Shown here in pieces: positions 53,347 through 62,023 of a DNA stretch of 64,000 bases. The stretch's first letter is position 1. Every line of letters begins with the position of its first letter. Under the pieces are notes generated by a model, which was not told the origin of the DNA, ran no database searches, and saw nothing but the letters and a program-made list of their open reading frames with translations. Origin of the DNA: an uncultured Dongia sp. (GTDB taxonomy: Bacteria; Pseudomonadota; Alphaproteobacteria; Dongiales; Dongiaceae); contig NZ_CAKZGO010000006.1 of NCBI RefSeq assembly GCF_936916975.1, positions 243,665-307,664 on the forward strand, in the 5' to 3' direction. The translations under genes and the position numbers were made by a program.

Positions 53347-54280
53347 AGAGAGATTCGAGACCCTGCGTTTCTTGGAAGCCGTGCTGTTTGCAGCTTCCGA
53401 ACCGCTGACCGAAAAGGTCATGGCGCACCGTCTGCCGGACGATGCCGACGTGAAGGGGCTGCTGGAGGAGTTGAAGGAGCACTATGCCAATCGCGGTGTC
53501 GTGCTCATGCAGTTCGAGGATCGCTGGGCATTCCGCACCTCGCCCGATCTGTCGCATCGCATGTCGATCGAGCGCAAGGTCGTGCGCAAGCTCACCCGTG
53601 CCGCAGTCGAGACGCTGGCCATCATCGCCTATCACCAGCCGGTGACGCGCGCTGAGATCGAAGAGATCCGTGGCGTAGCGATTTCGAAGGGCACGCTGGA
53701 TTCGCTGCTTGAAGCCGACTGGATCAAACCGAAGGGCCGTCGCGAAACACCCGGCCGGCCCGTGACCTGGGGGACGACCACCGGGTTCCTCGAACATTTC
53801 AGCCTGGAGAGCTGCGAGGCGCTGCCGGGTGTCGAGGAGCTGCGTGCATCGGGTCTGCTGGATGCGCGCTCCGCCATCTCGACTCTCGGCACACAGGGTG
53901 CCGGGCAGATTCTGCGCGCCGATGGCAGTGAAGAAGACGACGAGGCAGCTGCCGCGATTGAGTTGCGCGGCGAGCCCGAACTTGAAATCACCGAAGAGGG
54001 CGGTGCTGTTGTCAAGATCACGCCTGAAGGCGAGGCGGTCGCCGATGATGATTACGAGGCGGAGCTCCTGGCCCGTGTCGAAGAAGAGGCGGCCGCGGAA
54101 GCCTTCGCACCTGCGGAAGAAATCGTCGATACGGACGATGACGATGACGATGACGATAACGATAACGATGATGACGGGGACGAGGGCGAATCCGGCGACG
54201 AAGATGACGAGGACCCGGAAGAGCCAGATGACGGCACCGAAGGCGGCCGTCGCTCAGAGCGCGCTGCGGAAAACTCCTAA
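53339..54280 (+). CDS. scpB: Segregation and condensation protein B with long acidic tail
   Basis: 313 aa. Conserved core to about residue 190: FLEAVLFAASEPLTE, VETLAIIAYHQPVTRAEIEE, GVAISKGTLDSLLEADWI and ETPGRPVTWGTTTGFLEHF. It binds ScpA in the SMC complex. The last 110 residues are extremely acidic with an Asp run encoded by a tandem GAC-GAT repeat near 54135-54180. Typical ScpB proteins stop near 200-230 residues. tatA/tatB, often next in alphaproteobacteria, do not follow. Confidence 0.92.
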   Translation: MSEERFETLRFLEAVLFAASEPLTEKVMAHRLPDDADVKGLLEELKEHYANRGVVLMQFEDRWAFRTSPDLSHRMSIERKVVRKLTRAAVETLAIIAYHQPVTRAEIEEIRGVAISKGTLDSLLEADWIKPKGRRETPGRPVTWGTTTGFLEHFSLESCEALPGVEELRASGLLDARSAISTLGTQGAGQILRADGSEEDDEAAAAIELRGEPELEITEEGGAVVKITPEGEAVADDDYEAELLARVEEEAAAEAFAPAEEIVDTDDDDDDDDNDNDDDGDEGESGDEDDEDPEEPDDGTEGGRRSERAAENS

Positions 54281-54411
54281 ATCTCTTGTGCTTTCGTCGG
54301 ATTTCTGCCGACAGACTTAGGGTCATTTAGCAAAAGCATTGCGTTAAGCGGAATCCGCGCTAGGCTCATTCTTGACGGCTGACATATCGGCCGCAGAAAG
54401 AGGTGGCTGCG

Positions 54412-54843
54412 ATGACGGTTGCGAGCATCCTCAAGGAAAAGCCGGACCGGCTCATATCGGTCCAGGAAGACAGCACGCTCAGCGATGTTGCCGAGATACT
54501 GACCCGTGAAAATATCGGCGCCGTGCCGGTGCTGGATGCCAAGGGTGACATGACTGGCATCATTTCGGAGCGCGATATCGTTCGTCAGATCGCCCGCGAA
54601 GGTGCTGGCGTTTTGGCACGCACGGTCAGTTCGATCATGACAAGAAACGTGTTGTGTTGTGCGCCGGAGGATTCGGTTTCCAGCACCATGGCGATGATGA
54701 CGCAGCGCCGCTTTCGCCATCTGCCGGTGCGAAGCAACGGCCGTATCATAGGCATGATTTCGATTGGTGACGTGGTGAAGAGGCGCGTCGAGGACGCCGA
54801 ACGGGAGGCCGCATCCTTGCGCGACTACATCGTGCGCGGCTGA
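54412..54843 (+). CDS. CBS-domain pair protein
   Basis: 143 aa, two CBS modules: LISVQEDSTLSDVAEILTRE with ENIGAVPVLDAKGDMTGIIS, and NVLCCAPEDSVSSTMAMMTQ with RFRHLPVRSNGRIIGMISIG. Such proteins bind adenosine nucleotides and regulate partners. ATG 54412 has AGAGG about nine bases upstream; the GTG at 54403 is an alternative. The partner is unknown. Convergent with the PAS protein gene. Confidence 0.88.
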   Translation: MTVASILKEKPDRLISVQEDSTLSDVAEILTRENIGAVPVLDAKGDMTGIISERDIVRQIAREGAGVLARTVSSIMTRNVLCCAPEDSVSSTMAMMTQRRFRHLPVRSNGRIIGMISIGDVVKRRVEDAEREAASLRDYIVRG

Positions 54844-54847
54844 GGTT

Positions 54848-55327
54848 CTAGAAGGCGTCCGATTGGTCGGTAGCGCGGAAGTATATCCCAACAAGCACCA
54901 TATCAACGCGGTCCTTGTCGGCTGACAGCGGCAGGATCAGTTTGGCCTGACGAGAATAGACGCCATCGCTGTTGGTGAAGTCGGCCTCAAAATAGGCCGG
55001 ACGCTTTTCATCAAGTACCGTGCTGTATTGCTCCATGAGCAATCGCCGCTCATCGTCCGAGGTCAATTTTTCAACGCCGAACCCGGTGCGTCGCGTGCCG
55101 TAGTAATGCTCGAGGTTCGTGCCATCAAGCCGGATTTGGTAGCTGGTGACGTCGCCGTGAAACTCGATCAGCATCAAGTTTCCCAGCCACTGCTTCATTT
55201 CGAGAGGATCGATATCGGTGCGTGCCGGCAGATCCTCGCCATGCATCTTGCTGTGCCAATAATTATAGAGCGACCGCAAGCGCGGCTCAGGGATATCAAA
55301 CGGCAACTCGGTGTCGATCTTGGTCAT
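54848..55327 (-). CDS. PAS-domain protein (PAS_5 type)
   Basis: 159 aa, single-domain. The sequence matches the alphaproteobacterial PAS_5 pattern: RLRSLYNYWHSKMHGEDLPA, DPLEMKQWLGNLMLIEF, YQIRLDGTNLEHYYGTRRTG. Stand-alone PAS_5 proteins are common in Rhodospirillales; their role is not known, but PAS domains usually sense ligands or redox. ATG 55327 is the only credible start. Confidence 0.8.
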   Translation of the reverse strand: MTKIDTELPFDIPEPRLRSLYNYWHSKMHGEDLPARTDIDPLEMKQWLGNLMLIEFHGDVTSYQIRLDGTNLEHYYGTRRTGFGVEKLTSDDERRLLMEQYSTVLDEKRPAYFEADFTNSDGVYSRQAKLILPLSADKDRVDMVLVGIYFRATDQSDAF

Positions 55328-55573
55328 CCAGCCATCGGCGTTCTATGGCCTGGGGGGCAGGAACATATCAAAACAGATGTTCTTGATCCCTCAGGTAGAT
55401 TGCGCATCGTCCCTGTCACTAAATATTCCTAATTTATCATGCTATACGATCTATTTCATCCTCAACGCAACCTTCACCCATAACTGACGTTACTGACATT
55501 GTTCTTAAATAGTGCCGCGATCTTGCAGGCTATGTCCGCGCGAGGCACTAAAAGAATTATTTAGGAGGTTCAT

Positions 55574-55741
55574 ATGAAGAAGCGTTCACAACTTTTCCTT
55601 GTTGCCGGCCTGCTGCTTCTCGCAGCGTGTGCGGAAAGCCGCATCTTTGATACCAATTGCAGCGGCAATGGTATGATCACGAATGCTGGATACTGCACCG
55701 ATACCCTGCACCCCTACGCGGGGCCATGGAGCACGCGCTAA
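55574..55741 (+). CDS. Small lipoprotein (55 aa)
   Basis: A 55-codon gene with an excellent TTAGGAGG site four bases upstream of ATG 55574. The N-terminus MKKRSQLFLVAGLLLLAACA is a lipoprotein signal with lipobox L-A-A-C; lipidated Cys is residue 19. The mature part of about 37 residues has two further Cys (TNCSG and GYCTD) that could form a disulfide. No family is recognised. It lies in an otherwise empty 440-nt stretch between two minus-strand genes. Confidence 0.65.
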   Translation: MKKRSQLFLVAGLLLLAACAESRIFDTNCSGNGMITNAGYCTDTLHPYAGPWSTR

Positions 55742-55765
55742 TCCCTTATTAATTGCATGTATGCG

Positions 55766-57325
55766 CTATCCGTCGGTCGGCGCGCTGCGTTCGGGTGCGT
55801 CCGACTGGCGGGCGGCGGCATCGGCCTTCAGGACGCGTGACGCCGGCAGGGTGACTCGGACCGATGTGCCGTGGTTTGGGCGGCTGGAGATCTCGATTCG
55901 CCCCTGATGAAGTTCGATAAGGCTGCGGCATATGGCCAAGCCGAGACCAGTTCCTTCCTGTTGATGGAAGGCAGAGCGGTTGACCTGGACGAATGGTTCG
56001 AACACCCGTTCGATGTCTTTCGCCGGTATGCCTATCCCCGTATCGCTTACCGTAAGACTCAATCCGCCATCATCCTCAGCTACGGCCTGCACCGCAATCG
56101 TGCCGGCCGGCGGCGTGAACTTGACGGCGTTTGTCATCAAGTTGAGGACAATCTGGAGCAGTCGGCGATAGTCGCCGCGGACGTAGGGCAGATGCGGCGG
56201 CAGTTTCATCTCCAAATCGATCTGTCCCTTGCGCGCCCGTGTTGCCACCATGGTGGTGCATTGCTTGACGATCTCGGCAAGATCGACCTGATTTTCGTCG
56301 ATATGAGCCTTGCCTGATTCGAGTTTGGAGTAGTCGAGGATTTCCTCGATCAAGCGAAACAGGATCCGCGCGCTGGAGTGAATATCCTTGGCGTACTCAT
56401 TGACGCGAGCCTCGCTCGTGCTCTCGCGAGTCATGATCGCGATCAGTTCCGAGAAACCCATGATAGCGTTGAGCGGCGTGCGCAGTTCATGGCTCATGTT
56501 GGCGAGAAATTCGGTCTTGGCCCGATTGGACGTTTCCGCGTCGCGACGCGCTAGCATCAATTGCCGTTCGAAGGTCTTGCGCTCAGTTATATCCTCAACC
56601 GTTCCTTCGTAGTGCTGCGGTACCCCATGCGCATCGCGCACCAACCGCGCGTTCTCCGAGATCCAGATCCGTTCACGTGTTTTGTGGCGATAGATCTCGG
56701 ACTCAAAATTGCGCACGATCCCGTCGCGTTCAACGGCGGCGACGAATTCGCTACGGCGCTTCGGATCGGCGTACCATTCAGCGGCAATGTCGTTGACCGC
56801 GCGGATCAGTTCTTCCGGCGTGTCGTAGCCATTGATGCGCGCGAGTGCCTGATTGGCGCTGATCATGTGACCGTCGAGGCTGGAAATGTAAGTGCCGTCC
56901 AAAGCGTTCTCGAACAGGCCGCGATAGCGCTCCTCGGCCGCGCGCAGAGCCTGCTGCGACTCAATAAGCGCGGTAATATCGATGACAGTGCCGATCAGGA
57001 CCGCCTGATCGGTGGCGGCGGCATGCATGGAGGCGGATTCGGATATCCAAAGCCGTCGGCCGTCGGCCCGCACCATCTCGCTCACTTCATTGGCGAGGCG
57101 GCCGGTGGCAGCAACTTTCCGCAAGAGCTTCGCGCGTTGCATCGGGTCGGCATAAAGGCGCGCGGCATTGTCACCGGCGTCGGCGAGCATCTCCTCGGCG
57201 GAGCTAAAGCCCATCATCACAGCCAGCGCATCGTTTACGGACAGGAGGCGGCCGGCATGGGCGGTCATGTAGATGCCGATATCCACGCTCTCGAAGACTA
57301 TGCGATGGAATTCTTCGGGCTTCAC
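55766..57325 (-). CDS. Two-PAS sensor histidine kinase
   Basis: 519 aa, soluble; no membrane helix. Two PAS domains (about 1-120 and 130-250, each with a conserved PAC-like RADGRRLWISESASMH or TRERIWISENARLV) precede a HisKA domain with the phospho-acceptor in NMSHELRTPLNAIMGFSE (His about 281) and a HATPase domain (NLMTNAVKFTP; SDTGIGIPAKDIERVF; EGTGLGLAIC). No receiver domain is present and no response regulator is next to it. GTG 57325 with AGGA upstream starts the first PAS directly. Confidence 0.9.
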   Translation of the reverse strand: MKPEEFHRIVFESVDIGIYMTAHAGRLLSVNDALAVMMGFSSAEEMLADAGDNAARLYADPMQRAKLLRKVAATGRLANEVSEMVRADGRRLWISESASMHAAATDQAVLIGTVIDITALIESQQALRAAEERYRGLFENALDGTYISSLDGHMISANQALARINGYDTPEELIRAVNDIAAEWYADPKRRSEFVAAVERDGIVRNFESEIYRHKTRERIWISENARLVRDAHGVPQHYEGTVEDITERKTFERQLMLARRDAETSNRAKTEFLANMSHELRTPLNAIMGFSELIAIMTRESTSEARVNEYAKDIHSSARILFRLIEEILDYSKLESGKAHIDENQVDLAEIVKQCTTMVATRARKGQIDLEMKLPPHLPYVRGDYRRLLQIVLNLMTNAVKFTPPAGTIAVQAVAEDDGGLSLTVSDTGIGIPAKDIERVFEPFVQVNRSAFHQQEGTGLGLAICRSLIELHQGRIEISSRPNHGTSVRVTLPASRVLKADAAARQSDAPERSAPTDG

Positions 57326-57495
57326 GACGTTCCTAAGACTAAGTTCTCAGTCCCGGGCAATGGTACCCCTAGACAGCGAATATGGACAGTCATGTTACCA
57401 GTTCCTGGGGTAGGCCGGCCGGCTGTCAGCGCGTTGGCATGCCGCTTGCTCATATCCTCACATGACGGGTCAATAAGGCGGAAAGCACCATTCCC

Positions 57496-57606
57496 ATGGT
57501 TGCGATCGACATCATTGCAACGACGAACCAGGTAAAAAATGCCGCGTCTGCGGTATTGACGGCCCAGTTGCGTCCATTGGCCATAGCCGGGCAGGTGACG
57601 CCATGA
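57496..57606 (+). CDS. Possible small ORF coupled to the transglycosylase
   Basis: A 36-codon ORF from ATG 57496 ends in a TGA that overlaps the ATG of the next gene (ATGA at 57603), the usual sign of translational coupling. The ribosome-binding site is weak (GGCGGAAAG, 11 nt away). The peptide is not recognised: short helix (IDIIATTNQVKNAASAVL) and a tail without charge. It may be a real small protein or merely a leader. Confidence 0.35.
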   Translation: MVAIDIIATTNQVKNAASAVLTAQLRPLAIAGQVTP

Positions 57607-58634
57607 CCCCCTTGGTAACCGTCACCAGCGCTGCTGGGCAGGACCTTACCATCCGGACCGATGTGCTGGCTGGCATTCGCCAGGCCAGCCAATCTACCGG
57701 TATCGATTTCGGCTATCTCATGGCTCAGGCTAATCGGGAAAGCAGCTTTGATCCCGCAGCACAGGCCAAAACCTCGTCGGCTGCCGGTCTTTATCAGTTT
57801 GTCGAGCAGACATGGCTGGGTGTGGTCAAGAACCACGGCGCCGAGTATGGGCAGGGCGACCTTGCCGACAAAATCACCCGCCGCTCGGATGGGCATTTCA
57901 CGGTCGAGAATGCGGCGTTGCGGAAGGAAATTCTCAACCTCCGCCGTGATCCAACCTTTGCCGCCGCCATGGCAGCGGAACACGCTGCGGATAACGAGGC
58001 CAAGCTGCAGGAAAAGCTGGGTCGCGATGTCACCGGGACGGATCTCTATCTCGCACATTTCCTCGGCATCAGTGGTGCGCTCAAATTCCTGCGCAACATG
58101 GAAGACAGCCCGGAGAAGACGGGCGCCAGCCTGTTTCCCAAGGCGGCTGCAGCGAACCAGAACGTCTTTTACACCGATAGCGGCCGCGCCAAGACGGTGT
58201 CCGAGATCTACGACAAATTTGCGGCCTCAATGAATGCGGATATGGCGACCTATGCGGCCTTTGAAGGTTCGGCGGCACCGGCGACGCTCGTTGCAGATGC
58301 CGGGTCGTCGCTGCCGGCCAGCCCTAATGCTGCCTATCTGTCCGCTTTCCGCACGGCATCAAGCGCGCCGACGACGGCGGCACCCAGCGGCCTCAGCAAG
58401 GTCGGCAGCCTGTTGTCGCCCTTGATGCTGGTGACCTTGGCAGCGCTGCCGGTCGCGCGTGAAGAAGATGACGAGGGCAACAAGTCCGATCGCCTGTCGG
58501 CGAATGGCCTGTCAAACGGCCAAGGCCTGAAAAATGGTCAAGGTGCTATGCGCACCGCCGTGACTGGCAGCCTGTTCAATCCCAGTGATGATCCGCTGCA
58601 TCTCGAGTTGCTGCGCTCGAGTTACGCGATCTGA
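57603..58634 (+). CDS. SLT-domain lytic transglycosylase-like protein
   Basis: 343 aa. An SLT-like domain lies at about residues 25-170: FGYLMAQANRESSFDP with catalytic-type Glu46, then SSAAGLYQFVEQTWLGVVKN. The C-terminal third is low-complexity. No signal peptide is evident, which is unusual for a transglycosylase and typical of flagellar or secretion-associated members such as rod-assembly enzymes exported through the machine. The start overlaps the mini-ORF at 57496. Confidence 0.72.
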   Translation: MTPLVTVTSAAGQDLTIRTDVLAGIRQASQSTGIDFGYLMAQANRESSFDPAAQAKTSSAAGLYQFVEQTWLGVVKNHGAEYGQGDLADKITRRSDGHFTVENAALRKEILNLRRDPTFAAAMAAEHAADNEAKLQEKLGRDVTGTDLYLAHFLGISGALKFLRNMEDSPEKTGASLFPKAAAANQNVFYTDSGRAKTVSEIYDKFAASMNADMATYAAFEGSAAPATLVADAGSSLPASPNAAYLSAFRTASSAPTTAAPSGLSKVGSLLSPLMLVTLAALPVAREEDDEGNKSDRLSANGLSNGQGLKNGQGAMRTAVTGSLFNPSDDPLHLELLRSSYAI

Positions 58635-58640
58635 CAAGTT

Positions 58641-58904
58641 TTAGTGGCTGGTGGTTTCCACGGCGCGCCTGCCGGCATCGGTCAATTTGCAGACCAGCCA
58701 GTCGGGCTTCAGGGGATTGGTGAACCATGGTTCGGCCCAGCCATGATCGATGCAGGCGCGAATCGTGCGCTCGTTGATCTTCTGACCCCATTCATCGAAC
58801 AATGGCAGTTTGCCACCCGGCTGCTTCAAGCCTTTTGAAAGCCAAACCAGCTCGACATCTGTCGGCCGCTCGGCGGCGCTGGCGGTACTTGTTACCCGCG
58901 TCAT
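58641..58904 (-). CDS. Hypothetical protein, small winged-helix-like
   Basis: 87 aa. No recognised family. WLSKGLKQPGGKLPLFDEWG is followed by INERTIRACIDHGWAEPWFT and the ending KLTDAGRRAVE, a pattern seen in winged-helix or marR-like C-termini. ATG 58904 has GAGGGAAG upstream. The stop is 7 nt from the convergent transglycosylase stop. Confidence 0.55.
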   Translation of the reverse strand: MTRVTSTASAAERPTDVELVWLSKGLKQPGGKLPLFDEWGQKINERTIRACIDHGWAEPWFTNPLKPDWLVCKLTDAGRRAVETTSH

Positions 58905-59001
58905 TACTTCCCTCAGTACTCATCCCCGAATGGCGCAACAATAACGCAATCGACGACCAGCGCCAAGGATTGCGGCAAGTGCGCTTTAAGTTGTCGAAAA
59001 G

Positions 59002-59445
59002 TTATTGGCGCGGCCCGATACCAAGTCGTGGTATTTCGATCGCCGGACAATGATCCATGATCACGTCAAGCCCAGCAGCCCGCGCTTCGGCGGCGGCTAT
59101 GTCATTAATGACGCCAAGCTGCATCCACACCGTTCGAGCCTTGATTGCGATCGCCCCGCGCGTCGGCTCCAGGGCACTTTCGGAATTGCGGAATATGTCG
59201 ACCATATCGATGCGGCCGTCCTTGGCTTCAGGAATATCTGCCAACCGAGCATAGACACGCTCGCCATTCAGTGTCTGTCCCTCAAGGCCGGGATTGACCG
59301 GAATGACACGATACCCATGGCGCTGCAGGTATCGCATGACGCCGTGGCTGGGGCGGTCCGGCTTCGGGCTGGCGCCGACCAGAGCGATGATCTTGGTCCG
59401 GGTCAGAATGCGGCGCAGCAAATCATCGCTGACGGTGTCGGTCAT
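59002..59445 (-). CDS. CoA-binding domain protein (YccU-like)
   Basis: 147 aa. A Rossmann-type CoA_binding domain starts [20 protein letters not shown] and continues [19 protein letters not shown], with the conserved [11 protein letters not shown] and the [10 protein letters not shown] segment. Family function is not established. It is 27 nt downstream of the phytanoyl-CoA dioxygenase-like gene on the same strand. Confidence 0.88.
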   Translation of the reverse strand: MTDTVSDDLLRRILTRTKIIALVGASPKPDRPSHGVMRYLQRHGYRVIPVNPGLEGQTLNGERVYARLADIPEAKDGRIDMVDIFRNSESALEPTRGAIAIKARTVWMQLGVINDIAAAEARAAGLDVIMDHCPAIEIPRLGIGPRQ

Positions 59446-59472
59446 GATGTGGGGAATCCTGGTTACCTGACG

Positions 59473-60366
59473 TCAACCATCATATGAGACGGCTTGCTGC
59501 CCAAAGAAAGAGGCCGTCTTGGGCAGTTGCGGCAGCAGCAGCTCATTTGCCACGCACCGCACACGACCGGTGCGCTGTCCGTGCACGATGCGCCCTTCAT
59601 GGGAACTCGGCAGCGGATTGGGCGAGAGCGGTATCGCGTCCTCGGCCGAATAGACGCAGATGAACAGTGTCCGCGCCTGCTGCGATCGGTTCGGCGCCGA
59701 GCCGTGCAGCAATCTGGTGTGCATAAAGCAGACGCTGCCGGCTGGGCCGACGCATTGAATGGAGCGTGCCTTCATCTCGCTCTCAAGCAGCGTCGACACG
59801 GCCCCGGTGAAGCGGCCGTCATGCCACAGATCATAAAGCGGCCCCTTATGCGAGCCGGGCAATACTTCAAGCGGACCATTCTCCGCGGTGACGTCATCGA
59901 CGAAGATCAGCGCGGTGACGAGGTCGTCGTTGCTGTGGGGGGTGAAGGGAAAATCCTGATGCCACTTCACCTGCGTCGCGGCGGCCGGAAGTTTCGAATT
60001 GATCTTGGCATGGTGAAATTTGACGTTGGGGCCGATGAGATCGGCAACGAGGGCCGGAATGCGGCTTTCCGCCATCACCTGGTCATAGGCGGCGGAGATC
60101 TCAGTCGGAGAATTTACCCGCCGCAGCGCCGGTCGCTCTGCGCTGTGCCCGGGCTCGAGATCGAAGCGCGGCCGGCCATCGGCGATCTCTCCCCAAGGTT
60201 TATCATGCTGCCGGCTTTCTGCGACCCAGCCGTTGAACTCGTTCTGGAGAGCCGCGAGCTCAATCGGGCTGAGTGCGTTCTTAACCACTAGGCAGCCGTC
60301 GCGCCAGAACGTGTCGCGGTCAGTATCTGTTAGCTCACTCAATGACTTAGTTAATGCCAGGGACAT
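59473..60366 (-). CDS. Phytanoyl-CoA dioxygenase (PhyH) family protein
   Basis: 297 aa Fe(II)/2-oxoglutarate oxygenase fold. VKWHQDFPFTPHSNDDLVTA carries the His-x-Asp pair (His136, Asp138), and the distal His is in RLLHGSAPNRS (about residue 221) with a 2-oxoglutarate Arg nearby (SQQARTLF). Start ATG 60366 follows GGGA; a longer extension to 60522 lacks the fold. The hydroxylated substrate is unknown. Confidence 0.85.
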   Translation of the reverse strand: MSLALTKSLSELTDTDRDTFWRDGCLVVKNALSPIELAALQNEFNGWVAESRQHDKPWGEIADGRPRFDLEPGHSAERPALRRVNSPTEISAAYDQVMAESRIPALVADLIGPNVKFHHAKINSKLPAAATQVKWHQDFPFTPHSNDDLVTALIFVDDVTAENGPLEVLPGSHKGPLYDLWHDGRFTGAVSTLLESEMKARSIQCVGPAGSVCFMHTRLLHGSAPNRSQQARTLFICVYSAEDAIPLSPNPLPSSHEGRIVHGQRTGRVRCVANELLLPQLPKTASFFGQQAVSYDG

Positions 60367-60561
60367 CGGTCGCGTTCCCATCTGATTGGTTAAGGCAAGC
60401 CCAACATATCGCCATTCCGCCCCAGACGTCGAGGCACGGAGTCGTTGATACGAAAGGAAATTACTTAAACTTCGATTAAATTCGTAATCGATAATGCTTG
60501 CGCTATGGGCCAATCGGTCCAATGTTGAAGCTAACTGAAACCAGAACTAGGAGGGTGTGCG

Positions 60562-60783
60562 ATGAGCATCACCCAAATTGGATCCGTCGCTGCAGGTGTT
60601 GAAGCAGCCAGATTTGCAGGCGTGCAGCAATCCAGTCAGACCGCCAGTTCCACGGCTGTGCAGCGGCAGAACAATCGCGTTGCCGAGGAAACGGATCTGA
60701 AGAAGACCGAAGTGGTCGAGGAAAGCTCGGATCGCGCACCTGCGAGCGGTGCTGGCGAACGGCGCCTCGATATCACGGTCTAA
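60562..60783 (+). CDS. Small hypothetical protein
   Basis: 73 aa with an excellent AGGAGGG site before ATG 60562 and a clear terminator 50 nt after the stop. It is helical and Ala/Ser/Gln-rich in the first half, then charged (NRVAEETDLKKTEVVEESSD). It is not recognised. The monocistronic layout with strong signals suggests a well-expressed small protein. Confidence 0.55.
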   Translation: MSITQIGSVAAGVEAARFAGVQQSSQTASSTAVQRQNNRVAEETDLKKTEVVEESSDRAPASGAGERRLDITV

Positions 60784-60830
60784 TCGCGAGTTTGCGCGGC
60801 GCGCAGTTGCGCTGTCGTTCCGACAAGTTA

Positions 60831-60862
60831 AAAGCCGCCGGTTTTCACCGGCGGCTTTTTTC
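60831..60862. terminator. Bidirectional terminator between the small protein and the iron-binding protein genes
   Basis: AAAGCCGCCGG and CCGGCGGCTTT form an 11-bp stem with loop TTTTCA, followed by TTTTT on the plus strand. It serves the gene at 60562-60783; the upstream TTAAAA run lets it also stop the convergent iron-binding protein transcript. Confidence 0.88.
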
Positions 60863-60874
60863 TGCGAATGGAGA

Positions 60875-61927
60875 TCAGCGCCAGCCGGCGCGATCCATAA
60901 TCATCACCGCTGCAGCGTTGTTGTGGCCGAGTGCTGAGACGTTGACTTCGTCGCGTTTGAAATCGCCCCATGAAGCGACCACGTCGGAAACCTTGGAGCC
61001 AGCAACGACAGGATATTCGTAGTTGGCACCTGAGAAGATCGCCTGTGCTTCCGGCTTCGCCATGAACTCAAGATAGGCGACGGCGTTCTCGCGATTGGGC
61101 GCGTGCGTTGCGACACCAGCGCCGGAAACATTCACATGGGTGCCGCGATCCTGTTGGTTGGGGAAGAAGACAGCCAGGTTTTCCAGGCCTTTCTTCGCAT
61201 TTTCGTCTTTGCTCGCCAGCATGCGCGCGAAGTAATAGGTGTTGCTGATCGCGATATCACCTTCGCCAGCGATCAGCGCCTTGATCTGGTCGGTATCACC
61301 GCCTTCGGGCTTGCGCGCGAAGTTGGCGACCAGGCCTTTGGCCCAAGCCTCGGCCTTGTCGGCGCCATCGTGTTCGATGATCGAAGCCAGCAGGGACTGG
61401 TTGTAGATATTGTTGGATGAGCGGATCAGAATGCGACCCTTCCACTTCGGGTCGGCCAGATCCTCATAGGTGCTGAGATCTTCCGGCTTCACCTTGGTCT
61501 TGTCGTAGACGACGACGCGGGCGCGTGTCGAGAAGCCGAACCAGTGACCATTGGGTTCGTGATAGTGCGCGGGGATCTTCTCGTCGAGCAGGGCGGATTT
61601 CGTTGGTTGAAAGACGCCAGCCTCCTGTGCGCGCCACAGATTGCCCGCATCGACCGTCACGAAGACATCGGCCGGTGAACTCTCACCTTCCAACTTCACG
61701 CGCTCCATCAATTCCTCAGCGGTGCCTTGGATGATGTTGATCTTGATACCGGTCTCTTGCGTGAACAGGCCGTAAAGCGTTTCGTCGGCAGGGTAGTGCC
61801 GGGCGCTGTAGATGTTCACTTCGCCGGAGGCGGCCGAAGCCTTGCGGACCATCGGCATTGCCATGACAGCCAAAGATGCGGCCGCGAATTGCCGGCGCGA
61901 CAAGGATGGTGTGCGGAATTTGGCCAT
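60875..61927 (-). CDS. Fe(III) ABC transporter periplasmic substrate-binding protein
   Basis: 350 aa. It has a twin-arginine signal (SLSRRQFAAASLAVMA). It belongs to the FbpA/FutA class: NIYSARHYPADETLYGLF near the mature N-terminus, FSTRARVVVYDKTK, RILIRSSNNIYNQSLLA and the iron-binding tyrosine pair in ISNTYYFARML. No permease or ATPase gene is adjacent, so the membrane partners are elsewhere. GGGGGAT precedes ATG 61927. The upstream region has TGCA-type repeats (TTGCAGTTGCAA on the minus strand) loosely like alphaproteobacterial Fur sites, not proven. Confidence 0.88.
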   Translation of the reverse strand: MAKFRTPSLSRRQFAAASLAVMAMPMVRKASAASGEVNIYSARHYPADETLYGLFTQETGIKINIIQGTAEELMERVKLEGESSPADVFVTVDAGNLWRAQEAGVFQPTKSALLDEKIPAHYHEPNGHWFGFSTRARVVVYDKTKVKPEDLSTYEDLADPKWKGRILIRSSNNIYNQSLLASIIEHDGADKAEAWAKGLVANFARKPEGGDTDQIKALIAGEGDIAISNTYYFARMLASKDENAKKGLENLAVFFPNQQDRGTHVNVSGAGVATHAPNRENAVAYLEFMAKPEAQAIFSGANYEYPVVAGSKVSDVVASWGDFKRDEVNVSALGHNNAAAVMIMDRAGWR

Positions 61928-62023
61928 TTGGATCCCCCAAGCATCAGCTTTTGCAACTGCAAGTCAGAATAACTCGCAGATGCAGGATATAGTCTGGATG
62001 ATTTGATGCTTCAAGGGGAGGGG

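Noticed and set aside
55520..55545. A sigma54-like GTGCCGC...TTGCA element upstream of the small lipoprotein
   Set aside because: The essential GG of the -24 box is missing.
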